Shown piece after piece: positions 1 to 8,187 of a stretch of 64,000 nucleotides of DNA. Origin of the DNA: a candidate division WOR-3 bacterium (GTDB taxonomy: Bacteria > Hydrothermota > Tepidihabitantia > Tepidihabitantales > CAIPLT01); contig JBDRUV010000003.1 in the NCBI GenBank assembly GCA_039801505.1, forward strand, positions 52,062-116,061. The letters are read 5' to 3'. The translations under genes and the position numbers were made by a program. The notes under the pieces are model-generated. The model was given only the letters and a program-made list of their open reading frames with translations, ran no database searches and was not told the DNA's origin. Positions within the stretch are counted from its first letter, which is position 1. Each line of letters opens with the position of its first letter.

Positions 1-1071
1 TTAAAATTTTTGGTCTTAGCGTTATTAGCATTAGTAACAATTTATGTGTTAATCGATCTGTTTAGCGAATTAGATTACTATCTTAATCGCCATACACCTT
101 TTTTTACAGTAATTAAGTATTATTTCTTTTATATCCCCTCAGGAATTAGTTTGCTTTTTCCTTCAGCGGTCATATGTGCCTGTTTTTTGGTTTATGGCCG
201 TCTAATTCGAGAACAGAGTATTTTGGTTTTAGAATCAGCTGGAATTAGTATATATCGATTACTTATGCCTCTTGTTACACTAGGCACAGTTTTTGTTTTG
301 CTTCAATTCACTTTTTACGAATTTATTACTATTCCTTGTAATCAAATTCTAAATTCGATAAGGATATACGAAATCGAGCGACAAGCACAGTTGATTAAAT
401 CTCGTCGTTATAACCTATTTGTGCGTGACCTTGAGAGAACTATGTATTATATTAAAGAATACCAAGCTGACCTTTTGGGCAAAAAAATTACACAGGCCGA
501 AATGCGTGATTTTGTTATTATTAATTTTGCGCAAGATGGGACTATTATACGTCGAGCTGACGGCGCTGTAGCTCGTTATGTGAATCACCAGTGGATTGGA
601 CAAGAGGTTGTAATCCGTAATTTTGAAGGAGAAAAGCAAGAAACTTACGAATATTACCCAGAAATGGCGCTCCCAATTACTCAAAAACCCGACTTTTTTC
701 TAGAAGAATTACATAATATCGAAGAATTACAAATATGGAATCTTTTCAGGTGCCTTGCTGAGCTTAAAAGGTCAGGTTCGCATCCAGCTAAGGTTGAGTT
801 GGAATTACATTTCCGTTTTGCCAATGCAATTGCAGTTTTTATTATTATAGTTTTTAGTCTGTTTCTGGCTATTTTAATAAGAAAAACCGGCATAATGTTC
901 GGTTTAGCTCTTGGGCTTTTGTTTGCATTTCTTTACTGGGGGTTAATTCAAGTCTCGAAAGCCTATGGCCAGATCTTGGTTTTAAGCCCTCCAATTGCTG
1001 CGTGGCTAATTAATATTATTTTCATTATTTGTGACATTATTTTACTCTGGAAGGTAAAGAATGTTGTCTAA
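1..1071 (+). CDS. LptF/LptG family LPS-transport permease, 5' end cut by window edge
   Basis: This is an inner-membrane permease of the LptB2FG transporter that extracts lipopolysaccharide and passes it towards the outer membrane. The reading frame is open from base 1 and the first visible residues already lie in a transmembrane helix, so the true start is outside the window; the TTG at 10 is unlikely to be the start. About 356 residues are visible, close to the usual full length of about 360. Hydrophobic helices lie at both ends, with a polar periplasmic beta-rich region (about residues 125-265) between them, which is the family layout. The sequence alone does not decide between LptF and LptG. 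Its last 35 bp overlap the end of the convergent radical SAM gene. Confidence 0.85.
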   Translation, partial: LKFLVLALLALVTIYVLIDLFSELDYYLNRHTPFFTVIKYYFFYIPSGISLLFPSAVICACFLVYGRLIREQSILVLESAGISIYRLLMPLVTLGTVFVLLQFTFYEFITIPCNQILNSIRIYEIERQAQLIKSRRYNLFVRDLERTMYYIKEYQADLLGKKITQAEMRDFVIINFAQDGTIIRRADGAVARYVNHQWIGQEVVIRNFEGEKQETYEYYPEMALPITQKPDFFLEELHNIEELQIWNLFRCLAELKRSGSHPAKVELELHFRFANAIAVFIIIVFSLFLAILIRKTGIMFGLALGLLFAFLYWGLIQVSKAYGQILVLSPPIAAWLINIIFIICDIILLWKVKNVV

Positions 1072-2362
1072 CTTTTACAAGGTATTTTTTTAATTCAGCC
1101 ATTTTATTTTTATTTTCGTCGTCTAAAAGTGGAAATATAATGTTATTATGAAATAACGGTTCAGCAAGAATTTCGGTGAAATAATTTTGGTAAATTTTTG
1201 TCTTGGGAATTGGTGAATATTCCGCCAAATGTGGTATTACGCCCAGGGAAAGTACAAAATTAATACTTTCCTTTACACTTGAAAAATCGAAATCGGGTAA
1301 TCCAATAAGTAAATAGGCATGAATTTGTTGGTTTTCGAAACCTGCTCTCCTAAGACATTTTACAGCGTAAACAAAATCATTTTCTGTTACCTTTCGATCA
1401 TAGCGCTTATGAAGTTTGGAGCTGGTTGTTTCCAAACTAAGATAAATTGAAACAAAATTGGCTTCTTTCATTTGGAAAGCTAATTCTTCAGTAATGTAAC
1501 GAGGGTGAAGTCCATTGGGGGTATGAAATTGAAAAGAAAACCGGCGTTTTTTGATTTCGCTCAGAATATTAGAAAAATTTGGATTAGCTAGCAGAGCATC
1601 ATCGTAAAATACAATGTTTTTAATCTGTCTTTGTGCATAAATTTCTAATTCATCAATCACGGATTGCGTTGAGCGATAAATAAAATTAGGAGTAAGCTGA
1701 GGAACAGCACAGTAATCACATTTGAATACACATCCTCGAGAGGTAAGCAGTGTGACATAATCCAATTTGTAATATAGATCAAATGCAGGATAAGGAAGAT
1801 CAAAAAACGAATACTCGGGAATTTCCGGAAACAAACTATTAATTTTAACTTCCAAAGGACCAGGAAGTACGAAATCGGCACCGGAAAATTTTATTGCATG
1901 TTCATAGCATAAGGTTGCATAAATACCACCTAAAATAATCGGGATTTTGGGTAACGTTTCTTTTAGTATTTTTATCACTGAAAACACTCCTAAATACCAA
2001 TAAGTAATTATTGAAGTAATAAAAATTACATCTGGTTTCGGCAGTTCATAAAGAATTTTACAGAAGATTTCTTCAGGTATTCCATAGCGTTTATATTGTC
2101 TGGGATAATTTTTATATACTTCTGGTTTAGGAATTGGTTGGGCTATGAATTTCCCTCGTCCGTATTCATCAACTTTTGGTAATTTTGTTGTCGATTGTAA
2201 TAATTTGGGGTGATAACGGTCAAGACAGTCGATTAGATAAACTGTCCAATTATGCTTTCGAAGCAGTGCTCCTAAATAAAGCAGACCTAAAGGTTTACTC
2301 CAAAAATCAAATGCTTTAAAATCGTATATCCACGGATTTATCAATAATGCTATTTTTTTCAT
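1037..2362 (-). CDS. Radical SAM protein with N-terminal B12-binding-like domain
   Basis: The product (441 residues) has the layout of B12-dependent radical SAM enzymes. An N-terminal Rossmann-like cobalamin-binding region (about residues 1-180) is followed by a radical SAM core with the CxxxCxxC cluster motif at C211, C215 and C218. Such proteins methylate or rearrange unreactive carbon centres; the substrate cannot be told from sequence. The gene is last in the ftsE-ftsX-envC-holB operon, 25 nt after holB, and its 3' end overlaps the convergent LptF/G gene by 35 bp. No good Shine-Dalgarno is visible before the ATG. The family call is firm, the reaction unknown. Confidence 0.85.
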   Translation of the reverse strand: MKKIALLINPWIYDFKAFDFWSKPLGLLYLGALLRKHNWTVYLIDCLDRYHPKLLQSTTKLPKVDEYGRGKFIAQPIPKPEVYKNYPRQYKRYGIPEEIFCKILYELPKPDVIFITSIITYWYLGVFSVIKILKETLPKIPIILGGIYATLCYEHAIKFSGADFVLPGPLEVKINSLFPEIPEYSFFDLPYPAFDLYYKLDYVTLLTSRGCVFKCDYCAVPQLTPNFIYRSTQSVIDELEIYAQRQIKNIVFYDDALLANPNFSNILSEIKKRRFSFQFHTPNGLHPRYITEELAFQMKEANFVSIYLSLETTSSKLHKRYDRKVTENDFVYAVKCLRRAGFENQQIHAYLLIGLPDFDFSSVKESINFVLSLGVIPHLAEYSPIPKTKIYQNYFTEILAEPLFHNNIIFPLLDDENKNKMAELKKYLVKVRQHSLPSRVK

Positions 2363-2387
2363 AAAAATAAAAATTTAACTTGGTGGA

Positions 2388-3464
2388 TTATACTCGTAAT
2401 TTTGTTGATAAATGAAAGATAATTAGCTTACGGTTGAGATTAAGATCAATTTCGTTAATTAAATTTAATATATTATCAATTCTAACGAGTAATTCACTAT
2501 AACCCAATTTTTTAGAAATCTTTTCAATAAAACTATGCCTGTAGGTAATAGGAATGTTTAATTTGTAAAAAAGAGCTTGTCGATATAAAAACAATGCCGA
2601 TGATAGCATCGTTTCAATCGCCAAGTCATTGCATAAAACTTCGTTATTAGCTATTGCCATAACGAATTTATCTGAACTGGTCTTTGCTCGGTCTAACAGG
2701 TCAATAAATTCTTCATTAGGCAGTAACTTCTGAGGCTCGGACAAAAAAATCAGAGCGTTCCTTATGCGCCCGTTTGCGAATTTACTTGCCAGTTCCGCTT
2801 GATTTTCATTTATATTTTTTTGGTCAATCAGATAATTTTTTATCTCGGAGGGGATTAATTTACGAAAGAAAATTAATTGACACCGCGAACGTATTGTTGG
2901 TAAAACCTGAGTTACACGATCGGCAGTTAAAATGAAAACTGTATCTTTTTGGGGCTCTTCTAAAATTTTTAATAATGCATTAGCTGACTCTTGGCGGATT
3001 TTGTGAACATCGAGAATAATGACGACCTTATAACGACATACGACTGGGCGATATGCCATTTCGTTTTTGATATGGTGAATAACTGATAAAGGATGGTAAT
3101 TTGTCTTAGAAAGCGTTGGGCGTGTTTCTCCTAATCGATAAGACATTAAATTTTCAGTAATGAATGTTAATGCGTCGTCTGGTGAGTCATTTTCTGGTGA
3201 GCTTCTTCGCTGCGGAACCGGAAAATACAATTTAACATCGAAGCAGCTTAAATTCTTGATTTGCTGACATCGAACACATTCATTTTTTTCAACATCACTA
3301 GAATCAGGACAGTTAATGACTTGCGCAAAATTTAATGCTGTTGTACGTTTTCCGACGCCGGTTGGGCCAATAAAAAGCAATGGTGGATAATGTTTTTCTA
3401 AAAATAATTGCGATAAGATTTTTTTGGCAAGTTCTTGACCAACGATTTTTGAAAAAAGTTCCAT
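2388..3464 (-). CDS. holB: DNA polymerase III delta' subunit (clamp loader)
   Basis: This is a 358-residue AAA+ clamp-loader subunit of the DnaX/HolB family. Walker A (GPTGVGKRT) is at residues 33-41 and a four-cysteine zinc module is at C52, C63, C66 and C74. A later segment with NALLKILEEP and the SRC sensor motif (RSRCQ) is typical of delta' and tau/gamma. Because the C-terminus is short and there is no DnaX-type extension, I prefer delta'. The ATG at 3464 is chosen because homology begins there (MELFSKIVGQ); a longer open frame upstream would run into envC. It follows envC by 7 nt. Confidence 0.85.
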   Translation of the reverse strand: MELFSKIVGQELAKKILSQLFLEKHYPPLLFIGPTGVGKRTTALNFAQVINCPDSSDVEKNECVRCQQIKNLSCFDVKLYFPVPQRRSSPENDSPDDALTFITENLMSYRLGETRPTLSKTNYHPLSVIHHIKNEMAYRPVVCRYKVVIILDVHKIRQESANALLKILEEPQKDTVFILTADRVTQVLPTIRSRCQLIFFRKLIPSEIKNYLIDQKNINENQAELASKFANGRIRNALIFLSEPQKLLPNEEFIDLLDRAKTSSDKFVMAIANNEVLCNDLAIETMLSSALFLYRQALFYKLNIPITYRHSFIEKISKKLGYSELLVRIDNILNLINEIDLNLNRKLIIFHLSTKLRV

Positions 3465-3471
3465 AAGAAAA

Positions 3472-4626
3472 CTACCGGCTAAGCCATTGAAATGGATCAA
3501 CTGCTTTGCCTTCAGCGCGAAACTCGAAATGTAAAATATCTTGGGACCGACCGACAATATCGCCTGATTCTAGCTTATCATCGATTGCGCAGTTAAGTTC
3601 TGAAAGATTAGAATATACCGTATAATATCCTTCACCATGGTCTAGTATTACCGTATTTCCGTATCCCATAAAACGCGAAGCAAAAACAACCTTACCGGGG
3701 GCAATAGCTTTAACTGGATAATCATAGCCGCATTTTATGTCAATTCCATTGTTTCTTATTTTTGTTTTATATTTCGGGTCTTCAAATGAACCAAAAAAGC
3801 TAACGACTTCGCCGACGCAAGGCCAAGGAAGTTTTCCTTTCATTACTTCTAAATAGTGAGTCCCGGGAAGCAATTTTCGGGCCTGACGTTTTGCTTCTAG
3901 TTCCCTGATAAGCTTTTCTAGTTTCTCGGCTGCAATTTTTAATTCTTGGGCTATTATGGTTTTTTGTTCTTTTTCCTTAGTTACTTTTGACAGTAAATTT
4001 CTTTCAGTGGTTTGAAGTGCAATTAAATTTTTTTCTTCTTTTTGTTTTTGTGCCCGGAGGTTTTCTAATTCTAGTTTTATTTTAACCGCTTCATTTTTCT
4101 GTTTCTCTAAGGATTGCCGTAATGAAGTAAGTTCAAGAATCGAGGTTCGCTGTTGTTGAGTAATTAACCGCAGGTAAAGAAATTTTTGATAAATTTTGGC
4201 ATAGGAATTTTCTAATATCGTAAGTTCCAATGGTAAAACTTGTTGCATTTTGTAATAAGCGACTAAAATTTTATTAATATTCCTATAATGATAATTAATG
4301 CTTTTTATCGTGGTATTGATTTCTTCTTCTAATTTTTTTAATTCTTCGCTTTTGATATTAATCATAACTTGAAGTTTTTTTAGATATCTTTTCGTTAAGT
4401 TTATTTTTTCGTTATAAGCCTCAATGCGTTGGAGGATATTTTTTTCTTCCTTAGAAAGCTTCTGAATTGTTTTTTCAACATTTTGAAGCTGACTGCGTAT
4501 TGCTTCAAGTTCCCGTCGGCTTTTATCAAGATCTTCTTGTCCAAATACCCAGTTATTAAAACTAACCCCAATTATCAAAACTGCGATCAACAGGTAAAAG
4601 TTGTCTCGTGTTTTATGAAAAATCAT
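3472..4626 (-). CDS. envC: EnvC-like murein hydrolase activator (degenerate M23/LytM domain)
   Basis: A signal peptide (residues 1-29) is followed by a long coiled coil (about 32-250) and a C-terminal LytM/M23 domain (about 265-384). The zinc-binding residues of active M23 peptidases are altered: the HxxxD motif reads NGID after an Asn, and the first His of HxH is replaced (DILHFEF). That matches EnvC-type proteins, which activate amidases rather than cut peptidoglycan. The ATG at 4626 overlaps the ftsX stop in an ATGA, and FtsX is the known membrane partner of EnvC, so order and coupling support the call. A longer upstream frame lies inside ftsX and was not used. Confidence 0.87.
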   Translation of the reverse strand: MIFHKTRDNFYLLIAVLIIGVSFNNWVFGQEDLDKSRRELEAIRSQLQNVEKTIQKLSKEEKNILQRIEAYNEKINLTKRYLKKLQVMINIKSEELKKLEEEINTTIKSINYHYRNINKILVAYYKMQQVLPLELTILENSYAKIYQKFLYLRLITQQQRTSILELTSLRQSLEKQKNEAVKIKLELENLRAQKQKEEKNLIALQTTERNLLSKVTKEKEQKTIIAQELKIAAEKLEKLIRELEAKRQARKLLPGTHYLEVMKGKLPWPCVGEVVSFFGSFEDPKYKTKIRNNGIDIKCGYDYPVKAIAPGKVVFASRFMGYGNTVILDHGEGYYTVYSNLSELNCAIDDKLESGDIVGRSQDILHFEFRAEGKAVDPFQWLSR

Positions 4627-5474
4627 TTTGTAATAATGCGGGAAAGGCCTAAATAACTTCCCCCGACACCTAAAAATACACCTAAAAAGAGATTCACGGG
4701 AATTATTAGCCAATAAGCGAAATCTATCATCGGAAAATGCCAAGATATGATATATCCAAACACTAAGAAAACGACAATCGTGATAATTGTGCCGAAAAAC
4801 CCATTAAGAAATCCCTGCAGGTAAAAGGGTATGGTGACGGTTTTATTGGAGGCACCGACTAACTTCATAATCTCGATTTCTTGGGCTCGGCTGACAATAG
4901 TCGCCTCGATGCTTCGGGACACAATATAAATTATTGCAATAAAAACAATTAACATGATGATGAAATCAAAACTTATAACAGTACGGACGATTCTTTGTAA
5001 TTTAATTAATAAATCAGCTCCCAACCAAACATCAGATATCCCGGGTAAAATTTTTATTTTATTTTCTAATTGGGCTAAATTTTCTTTAGTAAGTTTGTAG
5101 CTAGGATCGATTTTTATTCGAAAAGAAGCTGGTAGGGGATTATAGTCAAGGATATCTACGAAAACCTGATGCGAACTTAATTCTTTTTTCAATTCATCAT
5201 AGGCGTCATCGGCTGATATAAATATTGCGCTGCGCACGCCTTGAAGCTTCTCTAATTTTTCTTGTAGAACTTGCGGTTCAGCTGATTTATCTAAAAACAC
5301 TAAAATTTCGTACTTGTCTTCAATTTGGGCCTTAATTTTGAGAATATTAATTGTAAGAACCAAGAAAATTGAAAATAGAAGCATACATAGAGCGCAGACA
5401 ACTGAAGATAAGACGAAATTCGATTTATTTCGAAAAATATTCTTTATTCCTTCAGAAAGTAAAAATCTAACCAT
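4623..5474 (-). CDS. ftsX: Cell division protein FtsX
   Basis: This 283-residue membrane protein has the FtsX topology: one helix at about 21-43, a periplasmic domain at about 50-160, then three helices at about 166-186, 219-241 and 254-276. FtsX lacks transport activity and relays the FtsE ATPase cycle to periplasmic peptidoglycan hydrolase regulators. The gene overlaps ftsE by 8 nt upstream and envC by 4 nt downstream, the expected order for FtsEX-EnvC. The motif EIEIMKLVGAS in the cytoplasmic loop is typical of the family. Confidence 0.92.
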   Translation of the reverse strand: MVRFLLSEGIKNIFRNKSNFVLSSVVCALCMLLFSIFLVLTINILKIKAQIEDKYEILVFLDKSAEPQVLQEKLEKLQGVRSAIFISADDAYDELKKELSSHQVFVDILDYNPLPASFRIKIDPSYKLTKENLAQLENKIKILPGISDVWLGADLLIKLQRIVRTVISFDFIIMLIVFIAIIYIVSRSIEATIVSRAQEIEIMKLVGASNKTVTIPFYLQGFLNGFFGTIITIVVFLVFGYIISWHFPMIDFAYWLIIPVNLFLGVFLGVGGSYLGLSRIITK

Positions 5475-6132
5475 TGTCAGATTTTATTTTACCGTTTTCT
5501 AATTGAATAATTCTTTTCTTACTGGATTCAGCTAAAATATGATCATGGGTCGCCATAATTACCGTAGTTCCCGCATAATTAATTTCCTTTAGTAGTCCGA
5601 TAATTTCATCGGTACCTTTATAATCAATATTGGCGGTTGGTTCATCGGCAAGTAAAATTTCCGGATTTTTGGCCAGGGCTCGGGCGATTGCCACTTTTTG
5701 CTGTTCACCGCCAGAAAGCTGATAGGGGTAAAAGTCTCGACGGTTGTAAAGGCCGACTTTGTTTAACGATTCGGCAACAATAATGGGTATCAGATTTCTT
5801 TTGACTCCGATCACCTGCAGGGCAAATTCGATGTTTTCCTGCACTGTGCGGTCCATTAAAAGCCTAAAATCTTGAAAGATAATGCCAATTCGTCTGCGTA
5901 GGGCAGTAATTTCCTGATCGCTAATATTATTGTTTAGCACATAATCGAGTACCTGTAGTGTTCCCGAGGTAACTCGATCGCCAGCATAGATTAGTCGTAA
6001 TAGGGTGCTTTTTCCGGCACCAGTAGGACCAACGATGAATACGAATTCTCCTTTAGCGATGTGTAAGTTGATATCAAATAGCGCAGTCCACTTGTTTGGA
6101 AACACCTTAGTCACATGCTCAAAAATAACCAT
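5467..6132 (-). CDS. ftsE: Cell division ATP-binding protein FtsE
   Basis: This is a 221-residue ABC ATPase with Walker A (GPTGAGKS) at 35-42, the signature LSGGEQQ at 139-145, Walker B (ILLADEP) at 159-165 and a switch His (ATHDH). It pairs with FtsX at the septum. It is the first gene of ftsE-ftsX-envC-holB-radical SAM, and its ATG lies only 6 nt after a TATAAT -10 box, so the mRNA is predicted to be leaderless. The combination of cell division genes with a clamp-loader gene in one operon gives a link between wall hydrolysis and replication. Confidence 0.95.
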   Translation of the reverse strand: MVIFEHVTKVFPNKWTALFDINLHIAKGEFVFIVGPTGAGKSTLLRLIYAGDRVTSGTLQVLDYVLNNNISDQEITALRRRIGIIFQDFRLLMDRTVQENIEFALQVIGVKRNLIPIIVAESLNKVGLYNRRDFYPYQLSGGEQQKVAIARALAKNPEILLADEPTANIDYKGTDEIIGLLKEINYAGTTVIMATHDHILAESSKKRIIQLENGKIKSDNG

Positions 6133-6138
6133 GGATTT

Positions 6139-6166
6139 ATTATAGTTATTTTTAAATTTCTGTCAA
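6139..6166 (-). promoter_or_regulatory. Leaderless-type promoter of ftsE operon
   Basis: TTGACA (6161-6166), 16-nt spacer and TATAAT (6139-6144) on the minus strand. Six bases separate the -10 box from the ftsE ATG (6132), so the expected transcription start is at or next to the start codon. Confidence 0.8.
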
Positions 6167-6171
6167 TAAAA

Positions 6172-6828
6172 CTAAAACCACCACTTGAATAATTCTTTAA
6201 TGGCAACAAATGCGTCTTTCATGCCAATCTTTTTGCCCTGTTTGCGGGCTTGATAATCAATTGGAACTTCTTTAATTTTAATACCTTTGCGCAGAAGCTT
6301 GGCGGTAATTTCTGGTTCAATCTCAAACCTCTTAGCGGTAAGATTAAGCCCCGCGAGCACTTCGCGCCGAATCATTTTATAACCGGTTTCCATATCGGTT
6401 AATTTACTGGAATAAAGTAGATTAGTAAGAATCACCAAGAAATAATTGGCCAGTTTACTTAAAAATAAAAATCGACTTCGACCTTTAAAACGTGAACCAT
6501 ATACCGCCTGAGTTTTTTCATTTGTAAAAGCGGCTAGAAGTTTTAGACAGTCCGCTGGATTATATTCTAGGTCCGCGTCCTGAATAATTACTAAATCGCC
6601 TTGAGCAACCTTAAGTCCAGTTCGAATCGCAGCACCTTTACCTTGGTTTTTTAAATGCGAGACTAATTTTATATCAGAAATCGTCCGCAAGACCTCTTGG
6701 GTTCCATCATTGGAGGCGTCATCAACGACAATGATTTCTTTATCAATAGGAATTTTTTTGATCTTTTCGATAACATCCCTAATCGATTCCCGTTCATTAT
6801 AAACCGGAATAATTACCGATAGTTTCAT
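6172..6828 (-). CDS. Family 2 glycosyltransferase (dolichyl-phosphate mannosyltransferase-like)
   Basis: This 218-residue GT-A fold enzyme starts with KLSVIIPVYNE, has VVDDASNDGT at about 35-44 and the metal-binding DAD motif at 84-86. A later ETGYKM segment is typical of DPM1/GtrB-like transferases, which move a sugar from a nucleotide donor to a polyprenyl phosphate. There is no C-terminal membrane domain, so it is a short form acting at the cytoplasmic face of the membrane. It is transcribed from its own promoter and ends 40 nt before ftsE. The sugar and acceptor are not known. Confidence 0.85.
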   Translation of the reverse strand: MKLSVIIPVYNERESIRDVIEKIKKIPIDKEIIVVDDASNDGTQEVLRTISDIKLVSHLKNQGKGAAIRTGLKVAQGDLVIIQDADLEYNPADCLKLLAAFTNEKTQAVYGSRFKGRSRFLFLSKLANYFLVILTNLLYSSKLTDMETGYKMIRREVLAGLNLTAKRFEIEPEITAKLLRKGIKIKEVPIDYQARKQGKKIGMKDAFVAIKELFKWWF

Positions 6829-6836
6829 TTTGGGGA

Positions 6837-6865
6837 ATTATAATATGATAATTATACTTCGTCAA
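6837..6865 (-). promoter_or_regulatory. Leaderless-type promoter of the GT2 gene
   Basis: TTGACG (6860-6865), 17-nt spacer, perfect TATAAT (6837-6842) on the minus strand; 8 nt from the -10 box to the ATG at 6828. Confidence 0.8.
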
Positions 6866-7002
6866 TCCGTAAATCTTGGTTATTATCACTTAATTTTAAA
6901 TAGCTCAATATAACCATAGGCCGACATATCGTACCGGGTAGCATCCGGATACGATCCCCTACATCTTACAGCTTAAAACTTGTTAATGAGTCATAAAATA
7001 TC

Positions 7003-7031
7003 TTGACAAGATGCTACTTCTGAATTAATAT
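7003..7031 (+). promoter_or_regulatory. Strong promoter for the Omp28/reductase unit (leadered)
   Basis: TTGACA (7003-7008), 17-nt spacer, TAATAT (7026-7031). Transcription should start near 7038, giving a leader of about 130 nt before the ATG at 7168. This is unlike the leaderless promoters elsewhere in the window. Confidence 0.75.
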
Positions 7032-7154
7032 CTTTGTAGCCATGAGATTAGTAACTCAAAATCAAAAGGTGCTGTGGTGAACTTAAAATTTAAAAAACCA
7101 GGACTGGTCAAGTCCACAAACCATATACTATCCAATAACATTATCATAAAAAAT

Positions 7155-7160
7155 AAGGAG
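7155..7160 (+). promoter_or_regulatory. Shine-Dalgarno site
   Basis: AAGGAG ends 7 nt before the ATG at 7168 and fixes that start. Confidence 0.8.
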
Positions 7161-7167
7161 ATAATCT

Positions 7168-8184
7168 ATGAGACCGAGAGTTGTATTTATATGCACTTTT
7201 TTATTTTTAGGGTTAGTTAATTTTACACATGCTGTGCAACGCACGGTGCTTGCTGAACAGTTCACTGGAACTTGGTGTCAATACTGTCCGGGCGCTCAGA
7301 TGGGGCTACGAAATCTTAAACATCAAGTCGGTGATTCTTTAACAATTTTAGCCTATCATTTAAGCGACCCGTTTACGGTGCCTGAATGCAATGTGCGGTC
7401 AAGTTATTATGGGGTAAGCGGTATACCACACGTAAAATTTGATGGGGTGCTAACCAGGATTGGCGGTTCTAATACTCAACCAGTAAATTATCGCGATTTA
7501 TTTGATGCCCGCCGGGCGGCGCCACCGTTAGTAGATATAAGTCTTAGTAATAACGGTTATAATCCTCAAACTGGAGCTGGTGCGGTATTAGCTCGGGTTA
7601 CTAATATCGCAGCCGCAAATATTACTGGAAACTTACGATTCGCAATGGTTGGCAAAGAGACCGCATATGCGTGGCAAGGACAAAATTATCTGTATGAAGT
7701 TGTTTTAGGTATGTTTCCTAATGGTGCCACTGGTGCTGAAATTGCACTTACACCCGGTGAATATCTGTTACGCAGCTACAATTACACAATTCCTTCGGCT
7801 TGGCGTAATAGACAATGTGCCATTGTAGCGTTTGTCCAAAACGACGGCACCAAAGAAGTTTATAACGCCAAAGAAATGTCAGTTTATCCATTAGAAGTCG
7901 CTGAAAATCAATTACATACTCTAAGGAATGAATTAACTGTTTCGCCTAACCCGGTGCGTAATTCCAGTAATGTGTGTTTCGTTTTTAACAATTATTCCAA
8001 CATTGCTGTAAACATTTATGATAGTCGAGGTTCGATAATTAACACATTCGATAATATCCATTCTCGCGAGCTAAATTGGAATCTCAAGGATAAACTGGGT
8101 CATAAAATTAATTCCGGAATTTACTTTGTAGAAATAAAGTCGGGTAGTGCAACAACTACTAAAAAACTTATTGTTTTGAATTAA
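7168..8184 (+). CDS. Secreted Omp28-like thioredoxin-fold protein with T9SS-type sorting domain
   Basis: The product has 338 residues and a signal peptide (about 1-22, cleavage after HA). Next comes an Omp28-like region with a CQYC redox pair (C37, C40) in the context EQFTGTWCQYC, as in thioredoxin folds, and a later cis-Pro-like segment (GIPHVKFDG). Residues from about 255 to the end form a type-A C-terminal sorting domain (SPNPVRN, NIYDSRG, GIYFVEIKSG), so it is probably exported across the outer membrane by a type IX system and held at the surface. The next gene encodes a related lipoprotein. It may act as a surface thiol oxidoreductase, which is inference. Confidence 0.75.
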   Translation: MRPRVVFICTFLFLGLVNFTHAVQRTVLAEQFTGTWCQYCPGAQMGLRNLKHQVGDSLTILAYHLSDPFTVPECNVRSSYYGVSGIPHVKFDGVLTRIGGSNTQPVNYRDLFDARRAAPPLVDISLSNNGYNPQTGAGAVLARVTNIAAANITGNLRFAMVGKETAYAWQGQNYLYEVVLGMFPNGATGAEIALTPGEYLLRSYNYTIPSAWRNRQCAIVAFVQNDGTKEVYNAKEMSVYPLEVAENQLHTLRNELTVSPNPVRNSSNVCFVFNNYSNIAVNIYDSRGSIINTFDNIHSRELNWNLKDKLGHKINSGIYFVEIKSGSATTTKKLIVLN

Positions 8185-8187
8185 AAA

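Larger units (their letters stand above)
6829..7167. other. Intergenic region between divergent genes
   Basis: No gene is seen here. It holds the leaderless promoter of the glycosyltransferase at the left, a strong imperfect stem-loop at 6928-6955 (ATCGTA and CCGG arms with one bulge around a 7-nt loop), a strong plus-strand promoter at 7003-7031, a small hairpin at 7101-7115 (GGACT/AGTCC) inside the leader, and a Shine-Dalgarno AAGGAG at 7155-7160 for the next gene. The role of the stem-loop at 6928 is not known. Confidence 0.6.

Noticed and set aside
3464..3557. Longer N-terminus for holB
   Set aside because: It would overlap the end of envC, and homology begins at the ATG at 3464.
6928..6955. 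Riboswitch upstream of the Omp28-like genes
   Set aside because: The stem-loop lies before the promoter at 7003, so it is not in the leader; no known aptamer core is visible.
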